Below are positions 18,365 to 27,859 of a stretch of DNA of 64,000 nucleotides, in pieces (the first letter of the stretch is position 1; every line of letters starts with the position of its first letter). The DNA comes from Sulfopaludibacter sp035606355 (GTDB taxonomy: Bacteria; Acidobacteriota; Terriglobia; Bryobacterales; Bryobacteraceae), in contig DATNFO010000055.1 of NCBI GenBank assembly GCA_035606355.1, positions 22,722 to 86,721 of the forward strand. The letters run 5' to 3'. Under the pieces are notes generated by a model. That model was not told the DNA's origin. It was given only the letters and a program-made list of their open reading frames with translations, and searched no databases. Both the position numbers and the translations under genes were made by a program.

Positions 18365-21169
18365 ATGACGACAGACTCAAATCGAATGCTGTTCACGCGG
18401 CGCGGCCTGCCCGCTGTCGCGAGGACGGTTGCCCTCGCGTTCGCAGTCATCGGTTGCGTGGCGGCGCAGGATTCCAACGCAATCATGGGCTTTGAGAGCA
18501 CCGGCGCCTGGGTGACGAATGGAAACTCGTCGCCGCCCGGTTTCATGGTTTCATCATCCACGCAGCGCACTCAGGGGAACGCCGCGTATGCCATATCCAA
18601 TCCATCGAACCTGGTGAAGGTGACCAGCCTGCCCGTATCATCCGCCGCCGCGGCGCTCGCCGGCATAGGCGATCCCGGCGCAATCCTGCAGTTGGATCTA
18701 CTGATTCCCGTGCAACAGGGAAACTCCAACAATTCCGGATCCATTCACGCATCCATCAGTTCGCGTTCGCGCGGACTCAACAATGTAGAGCTCCCGCTCG
18801 TCAAACTCTCCGATTACCGGCCGGGCATCTACAACACCCTTCGTTTCCCGATTCCCGATGCCGTTCGTTCCGCGCTCGCAGGCGCCACGTTCAACGACCT
18901 CATATTCGAATTCGACGTGAGTTCGCCCGGGAAAACAACGGGAACCTACCTGTTCGACAATCTCCGCGTGCACTCCGTGCCGTTGATCCAGAATCCCACC
19001 GGCCAGGCGCCGCCGCCGGGATACGGCGGATCCGTCGATCTGATCGTCTTCGGCAACGCGCCCGTTAGCCAGAGCTTTAATCTCGGTCCGTTGCAGGTCC
19101 CTGCCGGATTTCATCTCAAGCTCGGAACCGTCGGCCCTACGGGAGTGCAACTCCAGATTGGACTGGACGGCACTCCCTCGATGACGTGCACTTACGGCCC
19201 CAACACCGCCGACAATTCCGGCAGGTCTTACATTCTGACCTCATGCACAGGCGGCTTCCAGGCCGGAGATCTGGTCACTGCGAACTGGGTTCACATGGCC
19301 ATCAACAACGGCGACGCCACCCAGAAGATCCGCGCGCAACTGGCGCTGAATCCCCTGGGAGATCAGGCCGGCGCCGGACTTCTTCCCGCAATGCCGACCT
19401 TCTGGGGCGACGCCGATACCTGCATACCGTCCCCTACGCCGGGCACCGTCGTCACCACGTCTCCCAGTTGCGCCAACCAAACCGCGCAGACGAACCAGAT
19501 TATCAACCAGTACTTCAACCAGGTGGCTAATTCGAATCCATCGCCGAACTGGATTGTTCCACCCGTGCCCGAGTTTGCGCTTCGCCACGGCGATGGCTCG
19601 CCGAACAACAATCTGACGGGACCTCCGCCCACACCCAACGACCCGCCCTTCGACACAGGCGGCGACCTGAATCCCGGCGGCACGTTCGACGCCTACTGGC
19701 GGTTGTTCGGCAATCTCACTCCGACCGCCGTTACCGGCACGGACGAAAACAAGACGCATTTTGAGGCCACCTTCGCCGCTCATGCGGTGCTGTTCGGAGA
19801 AGATGTCGACGTAGTGGATGCCAAGGTTGTGGCCGATACCGATAGCGGCGCAACCACGCCCGCGTCGAAGCCGGCGACCTCCACCGGCAATCTCGGCCTC
19901 TTCATCTTCGGCACCGAGATTCCGTCGGGAGGCCTCAACGTCAGTCCGAGCACGGGGTTTAGCGCCGATCCCAAATTCAGCCAGAATTACGATCTGCCTC
20001 CCATCCAAATCTGGATCTTCAGCATCACTCTCGGCGCCACCGTCGATGCCGAATTGAAGGCCACCGGGTCGGCGGCCATTAGCGGCGCCGACCTGAACGT
20101 TACACCCAGCGCTTCTTTGGGCGCGCACGTCGCCGGCGGCATCGATCTTGGCGTCGCCAGCGGCAAAGTCGATGCCAAGGTCACTCTGGTCAGCCTGTCC
20201 ACGCCGGTCACCGCGCAAATTAAATGGGTGATCAACACCAATCCATCCATCTGCGCGACCACGCTGAATGGCTCGCTCAAGGGCGATCTCACACTCAGCT
20301 CCGGCGGCGGCGAGGTGGATCTCGATGCCACCTTCGGCGTTTGCCCGTTCTGCTATACGGATACCGAGACGCTGTTCAAGTGGGCACCGTTGGTCAGCAA
20401 AACGTGGAACCTGTTCAGCGCCACGGTGGATACGCAGTTCTTCGGACTTCCGACCTCCATGTGCTCGTTCCCGATCACGGTGAAGATCGTATCGCCGGCG
20501 CCTGGGGCGACTCTCGGTTCGGGTCTTCCGATTGTCCTGAACGGTTCGGCCGCGCCCAACGATACCTCGCTGCCGTACACCAGCACGTACGCGTGGACGT
20601 ACACTCCAGGGGCGAACGCTACGACTGCGACCGGCGGCACCACCGGCGCGAATCCATCGGTCACCTTCGGCGCGCCGTCTTCGGGGAACACCTCCACGTG
20701 GACGATCAACCTGATTGCCACCGTTACGGTGACCGGCGTTGGAGGCACGAAGATCAGCACTACCGCAGCGGCCACTCCGGTAACGGTTACGGTCTCGAAT
20801 CTGACGAACGGCATTTACATCTCGCAGGTCGCGAGCGGCAACGGACCGGCCGTGCCTGACGGGAACGGAGTTCTGCTAATCGGCAACGGGCCGGGCGCCG
20901 TCTCCATCGCCGGGTTGGTTGTGGGAGCCAGCGGGACCCTAAACACCACGTTTACGGTAGCGCCGTGTCTCAACCTGGACTACGCTCCCTCCTGCTCCGC
21001 CACCGGCACACCGGTCACCTTGACCACAGCCAATGCCGCCGGAGCCTCGCCTTCGGCAAATTGGACGGGGTTCGCCGGAGGCACTTACAAGGTCACGATG
21101 GTCACCACCTTGAACGGAAATCCGTTCGGGACGGCCACCGTGCTCATTTACGGAACGGAGCTGTTCTGA
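18365..21169 (+). CDS. Large secreted protein of unknown function with Ig-like C-terminal region
   Basis: 934 residues from ATG 18365, chosen because AAGGAGG lies 4 bases upstream. The N terminus has Arg residues then ARTVALAFAVIGCVAAQ, a signal sequence. The rest is almost all beta: Gly/Ser/Thr/Asn-rich, with a first domain resembling a carbohydrate-binding sandwich (IMGFESTGAWVTNGNSSPPG), a middle region of amphipathic strands (AELKATGSAAISGADLNVTP, AKVTLVSLSTPVTAQIKWVI) and an Ig/PKD-like part (VKIVSPAPGATLGSG onward). Cys pairs (CPFCYT, MCSF) suggest disulfides and extracellular location. Its stop overlaps the next start (TGATG), so the two products are probably made together. No family is recognised with confidence. 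Confidence 0.85.
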   Translation: MTTDSNRMLFTRRGLPAVARTVALAFAVIGCVAAQDSNAIMGFESTGAWVTNGNSSPPGFMVSSSTQRTQGNAAYAISNPSNLVKVTSLPVSSAAAALAGIGDPGAILQLDLLIPVQQGNSNNSGSIHASISSRSRGLNNVELPLVKLSDYRPGIYNTLRFPIPDAVRSALAGATFNDLIFEFDVSSPGKTTGTYLFDNLRVHSVPLIQNPTGQAPPPGYGGSVDLIVFGNAPVSQSFNLGPLQVPAGFHLKLGTVGPTGVQLQIGLDGTPSMTCTYGPNTADNSGRSYILTSCTGGFQAGDLVTANWVHMAINNGDATQKIRAQLALNPLGDQAGAGLLPAMPTFWGDADTCIPSPTPGTVVTTSPSCANQTAQTNQIINQYFNQVANSNPSPNWIVPPVPEFALRHGDGSPNNNLTGPPPTPNDPPFDTGGDLNPGGTFDAYWRLFGNLTPTAVTGTDENKTHFEATFAAHAVLFGEDVDVVDAKVVADTDSGATTPASKPATSTGNLGLFIFGTEIPSGGLNVSPSTGFSADPKFSQNYDLPPIQIWIFSITLGATVDAELKATGSAAISGADLNVTPSASLGAHVAGGIDLGVASGKVDAKVTLVSLSTPVTAQIKWVINTNPSICATTLNGSLKGDLTLSSGGGEVDLDATFGVCPFCYTDTETLFKWAPLVSKTWNLFSATVDTQFFGLPTSMCSFPITVKIVSPAPGATLGSGLPIVLNGSAAPNDTSLPYTSTYAWTYTPGANATTATGGTTGANPSVTFGAPSSGNTSTWTINLIATVTVTGVGGTKISTTAAATPVTVTVSNLTNGIYISQVASGNGPAVPDGNGVLLIGNGPGAVSIAGLVVGASGTLNTTFTVAPCLNLDYAPSCSATGTPVTLTTANAAGASPSANWTGFAGGTYKVTMVTTLNGNPFGTATVLIYGTELF

Positions 21170-22923
21170 TGCCGGCCACAATGCTCAGATCTGCCGCGCT
21201 CGCCGCCGCCTTTATGGCGGCGGCGGCCGGCGCGCCCACCATGCAGCCGGGCGCGCAATTTCACTGGTCTCTGGACTTTCGCGCGCGCCTCGAACAAGGC
21301 GCGCGCCCCGTGGAGATCCATCTCACGGGCGGCTGGGTCTCCACCGTGGTCGCGGTGCGCGCGGCCGATTACGATTGCCGGCTTCAGATCGTCGACGCCG
21401 GCTTCGCGGGCGATGCCGTAAAGAACGTGCCTCCCGCTGCGCTCGAGGATCTTCGCCACCGCTTGAGCCGGCCGTTTTGGGCCACCTACCGCGCGGACGG
21501 CGCGCTCCTGGCCGTGCACTTTTACGACGACGTGAGCCCCACCGATCGCAACCTCCTTCAAAACATCGCTACCGAGGCGCAGCTCGTGCAACCGGCCGCG
21601 GGAGGGTCCGTGTGGACGGTGGAAGAGCGCGACGGCGCGGGCGCTTACCTCGCAATGTATGCGCACGAAGGAAATACCATCCAGAAGCGCAAAGTGAAGT
21701 ACACCTACACGGACGGTGTGGCGAGTGCGACCGCGGATGCGGTGCAGCTTCATGTGGAACAATCGGAGCTGCGCTTCACACTGAGTCCGGAAAACACGGT
21801 GCTCGCACTTGACGGAGGCGATCGAATTCAAATGGGCGTTCCGTTCGGGAATGCCGGAAGAATCGTAGCCATCACTGAGATCCACCTCTCGGACCTTCAC
21901 ACCGGGCGTGCCCCCGAAGCCATCGGGAGCCTCGCACGCGCCGGAGTGAAAAGCTCTCCGATCGTGACCCACCGGCCCGATCCGGAAGAAGCGCGCGCGC
22001 AGAGTGACGAGCGGCTGCTGAACGGCTATACCACCGAGTCGTTGTTGCAGGCCGCCGCAAAGGAAGCCGGCGACTCATTTCTCACGGACCGCCTGGCGGC
22101 TCTGTTCCGCCGCCGTCCGGATGCGGCCGCGCAGGCTGAATCTCTCTTGCGCAAGAACGGCGCCCAAAAGCGCATCACCAACGCACTTGGAGCGGCGGCA
22201 TCGCCGTCGGCTATTGCGGCGCTTCGCAATTTGAGCGTGGATCAAACGGCGCAGTCAGCCGTGCGCGTCGATGCCGTGCTGGCGCTGCTTCAGATGCAGC
22301 ATCCAGCCGCCGACGCCATGCGCATTCCTCTGGACTTGCTCGACGATCGCGACTCTGCGGTCCGCACCGCCGCACTTATGACGGCCGGCGGCCTCGCCCG
22401 CACCGGACGCGCCGAGCATCCCACGGAAGCCGGAGCGGTTGACGATGCGCTGGTCGCGCGATTCCGCAAGGCGCAGCTCGCAGCTCAGGTTTCCGAGGTG
22501 TTGTCGGCGCTCGGCAACAGCGTCGGCCCGGCCGCGATGCCGGTCATCGGCGAGGCACTGCACGATACTCGCGCGACGGTCCGCGCCGCCGCCGCGCGTG
22601 CGCTCAGGCTTGCGCCCGGAGCGAATGTAGACCGGACGCTCAGCGAGATCATGCTGCGCGACACCGACCCTCGCGTGCGGGCGGATGCCATCTTCGCGTG
22701 CCGTTTTCGCCGTCCGTTGAGCCCTTCACTCGGCGAAGCCTTGTCGAAAACCGCAAAGTCGGACCGCGTAGACTACGTGCGGAGCGACGCGGTCGCGCTG
22801 CTGCACCAGAATCTCAACGACGCACCGGGCGCCGCCGAAACCCTGACCTGGATCGCTGAAAACGATACCAACGCCGGAGTCCGCCGCCAGGCGAAAGAAG
22901 CCCTGGCCACCCCAGCGCGGTAA
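21169..22923 (+). CDS. Secreted HEAT-repeat protein with vitellogenin-like N-terminal region
   Basis: 584 residues from ATG 21169, which shares bases with the upstream stop; the longer frame from 20965 only shadows that gene. A signal peptide (MLRSAALAAAFMAAAAGA) precedes a beta-rich region of about 250 residues: FHWSLDFRARLEQGARPVEI, FWATYRADGALLAVHFYDDV, DRNLLQNIATEAQLV. This reminds me of the N-terminal sheet of large lipid-transfer proteins (vitellogenin/LLT type), a tentative resemblance. The second half is regular HEAT/Armadillo helices (AVRTAALMTAGGLARTG, ATVRAAAARALRLAPGANVD, RVRADAIFACRF). No catalytic motif is visible. Probably an extracellular or periplasmic scaffold or carrier for its partner at 18365. 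Confidence 0.82.
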   Translation: MPATMLRSAALAAAFMAAAAGAPTMQPGAQFHWSLDFRARLEQGARPVEIHLTGGWVSTVVAVRAADYDCRLQIVDAGFAGDAVKNVPPAALEDLRHRLSRPFWATYRADGALLAVHFYDDVSPTDRNLLQNIATEAQLVQPAAGGSVWTVEERDGAGAYLAMYAHEGNTIQKRKVKYTYTDGVASATADAVQLHVEQSELRFTLSPENTVLALDGGDRIQMGVPFGNAGRIVAITEIHLSDLHTGRAPEAIGSLARAGVKSSPIVTHRPDPEEARAQSDERLLNGYTTESLLQAAAKEAGDSFLTDRLAALFRRRPDAAAQAESLLRKNGAQKRITNALGAAASPSAIAALRNLSVDQTAQSAVRVDAVLALLQMQHPAADAMRIPLDLLDDRDSAVRTAALMTAGGLARTGRAEHPTEAGAVDDALVARFRKAQLAAQVSEVLSALGNSVGPAAMPVIGEALHDTRATVRAAAARALRLAPGANVDRTLSEIMLRDTDPRVRADAIFACRFRRPLSPSLGEALSKTAKSDRVDYVRSDAVALLHQNLNDAPGAAETLTWIAENDTNAGVRRQAKEALATPAR

Positions 22924-22953
22924 GTCGCAGTCGCGCGCCGCGCGACCCTCGTG

Positions 22954-23091
22954 GCAACAGGAATCTTTCCTGTTGCGGCGAGCACAGCTCGCCCGGCAGC
23001 TTCGCGATTCGCCCGAGCAACTCCCCCGAAGTAGCGACATTTCCTGGCACAGGCGCGCTCCGCACGCCACGCCAGGAAGGATTCCTGGCGT
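22954..23091. repeat. Cluster of three perfect hairpins with covarying stems
   Basis: Hairpin 1: GCAACAGGAA (22954-22963) with complement at 22967-22976. Hairpin 2 directly after: GGCGAGC (22977-22983) with complement at 22987-22993, same core as at 18135. Hairpin 3: ACGCCAGGAA (23069-23078) with complement at 23082-23091. Hairpins 1 and 3 share the inner core CAGGAA-NNN-TTCCTG but have different outer stems that still pair perfectly. They lie between the HEAT-repeat gene and the dehydrogenase gene. Confidence 0.65.
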
Positions 23092-23146
23092 CACGTCTGC
23101 TTCCTCCAACTCCGGGATGAGGACGCCTCTTCGTGTACCCTCGAAG

Positions 23147-23935
23147 ATGATGAGCCAACACGAACGCGTTGCAGTGATAACGGGCGCCGCACAAGGCATC
23201 GGTCGCGAGACCGCAATCCTCCTCGCCGAACGAGGCTATCGCCTCGCCCTGATCGATCTCCGCCCGCCCGCGGACACCCTCCTGCGCATCCGTAGCGCCG
23301 GCTCGGAAGCCATCAGCCACGAAGGCGACATCTCCGATGAATCGACCGTCGATCGCTTCCTTCACGAGGTACTCGACCGTTACAATCGCGCCGACGTGCT
23401 GGTGAACAACGCCGGGATCAGCCACATCACGCCCGCGGAAGAGACCACCGCGCGCGACTACCGCCGCGTACTCGAAGTCAATCTCGTCGCGCCGTTCCTG
23501 CTTTCCAAAGCCTTCGGAACGAAGATGCTCGAAGCCGGCCGCGGCTCCATCGTCAACGTCGCCTCCGTGGCCGGCCTCGTGGCAATCGGAGACCGCGCCG
23601 CCTACAACGCTTCCAAGCACGGCCTGATCGGCTTGACCCGTACCCTGGCCGCCGAATGGGGCGGGCGCGGCGTTCGGGTCAACGCCGTGTGCCCCGGCTG
23701 GGTCAAAACCGAAATGGACGTTGCCGACCAGGCCGGCGGCAGCTACTCCGACGACGACATCATCGGCCGCGTTCCCATGGCCCGCTTCGCCTCTCCCGGC
23801 GACGTCGCCCGCGCCATCGCCTTCCTCGCTGACGATCGAGAAAGCGCGTTCGTCAACGGCCACTGCCTCGCCGTCGACGGCGGCTGGACCGCGGACGGAA
23901 GCTGGGAATCGCTCCGCCGCCGCAAGCAGCGGTAA
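23147..23935 (+). CDS. Short-chain dehydrogenase/reductase (SDR)
   Basis: 262 residues from ATG 23147 (an ATG also at 23150); the longer frame to 22973 runs through the hairpin cluster and is not coding. It is a classical SDR with all key parts: cofactor loop TGAAQGIG (about residues 12-19), an Asp (LIDLRPP) at the end of strand 2 favouring NAD(H), NNAG, catalytic Ser in NVASVAG, and YNASK with Tyr and Lys, then NAVCPGWVKTEM and the C-terminal VNGHCLAVDGGW. It oxidises or reduces an alcohol/ketone; the FabG-like pattern does not fix the substrate. No operon partner is evident, since the next gene is convergent. Confidence 0.93.
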   Translation: MMSQHERVAVITGAAQGIGRETAILLAERGYRLALIDLRPPADTLLRIRSAGSEAISHEGDISDESTVDRFLHEVLDRYNRADVLVNNAGISHITPAEETTARDYRRVLEVNLVAPFLLSKAFGTKMLEAGRGSIVNVASVAGLVAIGDRAAYNASKHGLIGLTRTLAAEWGGRGVRVNAVCPGWVKTEMDVADQAGGSYSDDDIIGRVPMARFASPGDVARAIAFLADDRESAFVNGHCLAVDGGWTADGSWESLRRRKQR

Positions 23936-23973
23936 GCAGCGACCCGCGAGTCGGGTTTTCGGTGAGCGGCGCG

Positions 23974-24720
23974 CTACCGGTTGTCGCTGGGGATGCGTTC
24001 GAGGTGGTCGATCACGACCATCTGAACCGGCACTTTCTCAGACTGCAGGCGCAGTCCGAGCGTTTCCGCAAGAGCCGACGAAATCGGTGGGAAGCCGTCA
24101 GTTTCACCGCCGGCAGGGTTCTGGTCATCATTGCTCCAGTTGAGGTCGAACTCATAGACCCCGGTCAGGCCGGTTTTGTCGATCACCATCTCATCCCGGA
24201 TTCTAGTCAGCAGATCGGCCAGAGCAGCGATTGACATTCTCTTCGCCGCCAGCGTCGATTTTCGAAAACCGCCGGATACGTTGCTGACGGATTCTCCAGG
24301 GTCAACCGGCTTCAATTTGAACCCGCCCCTGGCCACCACAATCACGTACCCTTGCAGTTGCCTCGTCTCCATGTGCGCAGTCAGTTTGAGTTGTTCTTTG
24401 AGGAGCGTGCGCAACATCAATGGGCGGTCGCTCTCCTTCGCATCCTGGGGATATTTGGCGGCTATATCGAAGCAGACGTCATCCATCCAGCGCGGGCCGT
24501 TCAACTGAAACGAATAAATCTGAAAAGCCCGGATGAGGAGACGGGACAATGGCATGTTCGTGAACACCACCTGTGCTCTGTCCTGGTGCGTTCCACGACT
24601 TCCGCTGCCTGTGGCATTGACCTTCATGGAAGCGACTTCGAACGCCGGCCCCGAATCCCGGGCCTGTGCCAAAACCGCGACGGCTGAAAGTACTGCCAAC
24701 GCCGCGACACGCCGTGTCAT
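23974..24720 (-). CDS. TIGR03435 family secreted protein
   Basis: 248 residues starting at ATG 24720, which overlaps the upstream esterase stop (TAATG). The signal sequence MTRRVAALAVLSAVAVLAQA is followed by the diagnostic opening FEVASMKVNATGSG. Family landmarks: SRLLIRAFQIYSFQLNGPRW, DIAAKYPQDA, MLRTLLKEQLKLTAHMETRQ, GYVIVVARGGFKLKP, DKTGLTGVYEFDLNW, and the closing VQMVVIDHLERIPSDN. TIGR03435 is a large paralogous family in Solibacter and relatives, of unknown function. Three members occur in this window. Coupling to an exported esterase is the only functional hint. Confidence 0.92.
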   Translation of the reverse strand: MTRRVAALAVLSAVAVLAQARDSGPAFEVASMKVNATGSGSRGTHQDRAQVVFTNMPLSRLLIRAFQIYSFQLNGPRWMDDVCFDIAAKYPQDAKESDRPLMLRTLLKEQLKLTAHMETRQLQGYVIVVARGGFKLKPVDPGESVSNVSGGFRKSTLAAKRMSIAALADLLTRIRDEMVIDKTGLTGVYEFDLNWSNDDQNPAGGETDGFPPISSALAETLGLRLQSEKVPVQMVVIDHLERIPSDNR

Positions 24721-25793
24721 TACCGGCTCGGCCTGTAATCGTGCCAGACGTATTCGAGCGCCTGGGGAAGTGTGTTGTCGATGACCTTCCTCTGCGTGTG
24801 TCCGGCGGCCTTCGAATAGACGAACTGGTAGGCGTAGCCTTTGTCCTTCAGGATTTTTGCTAAACGCGAGTTGGCAATCACCCAATTGCGGCGGCCTTCA
24901 GCCGGCGTCTTGGAGCCATTGTCGTTCTCTGAAACCTGAATCCACATTCGAAAAGGCTTCTTTTCGCTTTGAGGGAAGAGGTGCTCGATGTACTCGTAGG
25001 CGCCGAGCGGTGCTTCCGGACTCCTGCGTAGGTTGACGAACGTTCCGGAATAGCTCAGGACGCGGTGATAGAGGTCAGGGCGGAACCAGGCCATCGTCAG
25101 CGCCACCGCTCCTCCGGAACTGCCGCCCAGCGTCATGCGGGCATCCGGGTTCCTGGAGAGTTTGATGTTCGCCTCCTTCTCAGCGCGCGGCAGGACTTCC
25201 GCTTCGACAAACTCCACGTACTTGGAGGAAACGGTATCGTATTCCAGACTGCGTTCGGCGCCGCCGTTGTCGATCATGACGGCCGCGAGCGCCGGCAGGC
25301 GCTGGTCGTAAATCATGTTGTCGAGGATCGTCGGCAGGTTATAGCGCATCCCATACGCGTCAGCCGAAACGATTACCGGAAGCTCCGTTCCCGCGACATA
25401 TCCGGCCGGAACATAGACGCAAACGTGACGCTGAAACGCGCCGTTGACGCCCGGGTAGAACTTGCTTTCGGCAGAGTTCATGACGAACTCGACCACTTTG
25501 CCTTCGGGAACGCCGTTCCGCGTGGCGAGCTCGGGAGCAGTGGGATATGCCGGGCCATTGGAATAGTCGCCATCGGCGAGGTTCTGCCCCCATGTGGGCA
25601 GTTCCATCAGCGGGGCAATTTCGGCGATATCCGCGGCGGGTTGCGGCGCCGGTGCCCGGCGCGTCGCCGGCCCACGACCCTGTCCCGGGTTGGCGACCGC
25701 AACAGGAGGCGCCGGCGGCGGGATGCAAGGAACGGACGGCGCCTGTGCAAAGGCGGCCGGGATCACTATTATCGATATAAACAGCAGTCTCAT
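24720..25793 (-). CDS. Secreted alpha/beta-hydrolase esterase (enterochelin-esterase-like)
   Basis: 357 residues from ATG 25793 (MRLLFISIIVIPAAFAQ signal peptide); an upstream in-frame ATG at 25859 gives no signal. A Pro/Ala-rich linker (residues 20-55) leads to the catalytic domain: VCVYVPAGYVAGTELPVIVS, AVMIDNGGAERSLEYD, nucleophile elbow GGSSGGAVAL, and a C-terminal region with the candidate catalytic His in AAGHTQRK. This is the Fes/esterase D group of serine hydrolases, which cleave ester bonds of siderophores, feruloylated polysaccharides or similar compounds. The substrate is not determinable here. It is the first gene of a two-gene unit with the TIGR03435 protein. Confidence 0.88.
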   Translation of the reverse strand: MRLLFISIIVIPAAFAQAPSVPCIPPPAPPVAVANPGQGRGPATRRAPAPQPAADIAEIAPLMELPTWGQNLADGDYSNGPAYPTAPELATRNGVPEGKVVEFVMNSAESKFYPGVNGAFQRHVCVYVPAGYVAGTELPVIVSADAYGMRYNLPTILDNMIYDQRLPALAAVMIDNGGAERSLEYDTVSSKYVEFVEAEVLPRAEKEANIKLSRNPDARMTLGGSSGGAVALTMAWFRPDLYHRVLSYSGTFVNLRRSPEAPLGAYEYIEHLFPQSEKKPFRMWIQVSENDNGSKTPAEGRRNWVIANSRLAKILKDKGYAYQFVYSKAAGHTQRKVIDNTLPQALEYVWHDYRPSR

Positions 25794-25952
25794 TGGTTCA
25801 GGAGCCCTCCACGCTTTCACAACTTTACAGCAATCGCCGGCGGAGGTGAAAGCCGGCATGGAGAAATAGACAACTCGGCTCCCAGAAATTTTTGAAAGTA
25901 TTCGCCGTGATGCCCCATTAGTCGGTTAGGGACTAAAGGGGGGCTGCAAGGC

Positions 25953-27848
25953 GTGAAACATTTTGGGGTGCTCTTTATAACAGGCGTTCTTGCGTTCGCG
26001 GGGACGGCCACCGCGGCATCCACGCTGTACGCGGCGACCAAGGAGGGACCGTTCAAAAGCACGGACGGCGGCGTCACCTGGAAGCTGCTGACTGTTACAT
26101 CGAACGATCCGTCGCTCCCGGGAGAGCCGAGCATCCCGGTGATGGCGGTCGACCCGCAGACCCCATCGACGGTGTACGCCTTCGCGCGCTTCACCAGCCT
26201 GAGCGGCCAACCACTCGCCTTCCTCAAGTCCACCGACTCCGGGACCACCTGGTCCGTGGTTTCGAAGCCGACGTTCACTTACACCTTCGCCGGCGGTGCG
26301 CTACTCGCAATCGATCCGGTCAAAACGAATGTCCTCTTCACCATGAACGCCAGCAACGGCCTGGAACTATCCACGGACGGGGGGATCACCTGGAGCGCGC
26401 CGACGATTGCCAAGCCGGCCGGCACCTCCAGCGGCGGAACTTCAAATCAGCCCGCCATGCAGGGACTTGCCGTCGATCCGAATCATTCGGGTGTCGTGTA
26501 TGCAATCGGCGGTAATTCGGCGTTCCACCCCGGCAAAGGCTACCTGTTCAAGAGTACGGATTTTGGGAACACGTGGACGCTTCTCACGTCCGCAGCCGGC
26601 TTCGGCAGCCGCCTCTTCATCAATCCGAAGAACAGCCTCGAGATGTACGGCACGAGCCTGAGCAACATCGGCTGCACCGACCCGAATGGAGGGCTGTGCG
26701 GAATCTACAAGACCACCGACGGCGGCCAGAGTTGGACGGAGTTGAACATTCCGGAGAGCCTGGTGCAGAACATCGCGTTCGACGTCACCCCGGGCCTGCT
26801 GTATGCGGGGGCGTACGACGGTCTCGAAGACGCGAACGTGTACTCGAGCGTAGACGGCGGAGTCACCTGGAAGCCGGGTTTTAAGGATAGTACAGCGTTA
26901 GTCCCCAATTTTGGGATGGACGTGGTCCGCGCCGACCCGAATGCCGCCAATACCGCCTACACGCGCGGCCCCACGGACGTGACCACGATTTCGAAGACGA
27001 CCAATGGAGGAGCAACCTGGACGCAATTCGACGTGCTCATACCGTACCAATGCGGTTCGCAGACTTGCACGAAGCCGACCACTATTTTCGATCTCGTAGT
27101 GGCTCCGCAGCCGCCGGGCGCGCAACCGTCCCCCGCAGTCACCAGCGTCGTAAATGCGGCCGGTTTTCAGCCGGGTGTCGCGGCCAATTCGTGGGTCACG
27201 ATCCAGGGCACGAACCTCGCGCCGCAGACGGACGATTGGAGCCACTCGATTGTCAACGGAGCGCTGCCCACTTCTCTCGACGGCGTCAGCGTGACCATTG
27301 GTGGCAAGCCCGCCTACGTCTATTACATCTCGCCGGGACAACTCAATGTGCTGGCGCCCGATATTGCCGCCGGCTCGACGACTGTGACCGTGTCGACGCC
27401 GGGCGGCACGAGCACGAGCTTCGCGAGTACGGCGAGCGTCTACGGACCGGCATTCTTCCTTTGGCCGGACAACCAGGTAGTGGCCACGCGCCAGGACTAT
27501 AGTTACGCGGTGAAGGCGGGCACCTTCGCGGGCGCAACCACCGTTGCAGCCAAGCCGGGCGATGTCATTATTCTGTGGGGAACCGGATTCGGCCCGACGT
27601 TCCCCGCGGCGCCGGTGGGCGTTTCAGTGCCCGGCAGCGGCGGATATTCGACGGCAGCCGCGCCCACCGTCACCATCGGCAACACTCCGGCGACTGTGTA
27701 TGGCGCCGCGCTCGCGCCCGGCTCGGCCGGGTTGTACCAGATCGCGATCCAGGTCCCCAGCACGCTCGCCGATGGGAACTGGCCCATTCAGGCGACTATC
27801 GGCGGGGTTACGTCGCCAACCGGAGTTGTCCTCTCGGTAGCGCATTAA
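25953..27848 (+). CDS. Secreted BNR/sortilin-type beta-propeller with TIGR03437 C-terminal domain
   Basis: 631 residues from a GTG at 25953. A signal peptide (FGVLFITGVLAFAGTATA) precedes repeated blades with Asp-box motifs: FKSTDGGVTWKLL, LKSTDSGTTWSVV, LSTDGGITWSAP, FKSTDFGNTWTLL, YKTTDGGQSWTEL and SVDGGVTWKPG, typical of the sialidase/Vps10 propeller fold. The last 220 residues are the Solibacter-type TIGR03437 domain: VVNAAGFQPGVAANSWVTIQ, SLDGVSVTIGGKPAYVYYIS, PGQLNVLAPD, LAPGSAGLYQIAIQVPSTLA. Probably cell-surface or extracellular; no catalytic residues are seen. First of three tandem genes with the same tail domain, 11 bases before the next. Confidence 0.9.
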   Translation: MKHFGVLFITGVLAFAGTATAASTLYAATKEGPFKSTDGGVTWKLLTVTSNDPSLPGEPSIPVMAVDPQTPSTVYAFARFTSLSGQPLAFLKSTDSGTTWSVVSKPTFTYTFAGGALLAIDPVKTNVLFTMNASNGLELSTDGGITWSAPTIAKPAGTSSGGTSNQPAMQGLAVDPNHSGVVYAIGGNSAFHPGKGYLFKSTDFGNTWTLLTSAAGFGSRLFINPKNSLEMYGTSLSNIGCTDPNGGLCGIYKTTDGGQSWTELNIPESLVQNIAFDVTPGLLYAGAYDGLEDANVYSSVDGGVTWKPGFKDSTALVPNFGMDVVRADPNAANTAYTRGPTDVTTISKTTNGGATWTQFDVLIPYQCGSQTCTKPTTIFDLVVAPQPPGAQPSPAVTSVVNAAGFQPGVAANSWVTIQGTNLAPQTDDWSHSIVNGALPTSLDGVSVTIGGKPAYVYYISPGQLNVLAPDIAAGSTTVTVSTPGGTSTSFASTASVYGPAFFLWPDNQVVATRQDYSYAVKAGTFAGATTVAAKPGDVIILWGTGFGPTFPAAPVGVSVPGSGGYSTAAAPTVTIGNTPATVYGAALAPGSAGLYQIAIQVPSTLADGNWPIQATIGGVTSPTGVVLSVAH

Positions 27849-27859
27849 TAAGGGAAATC

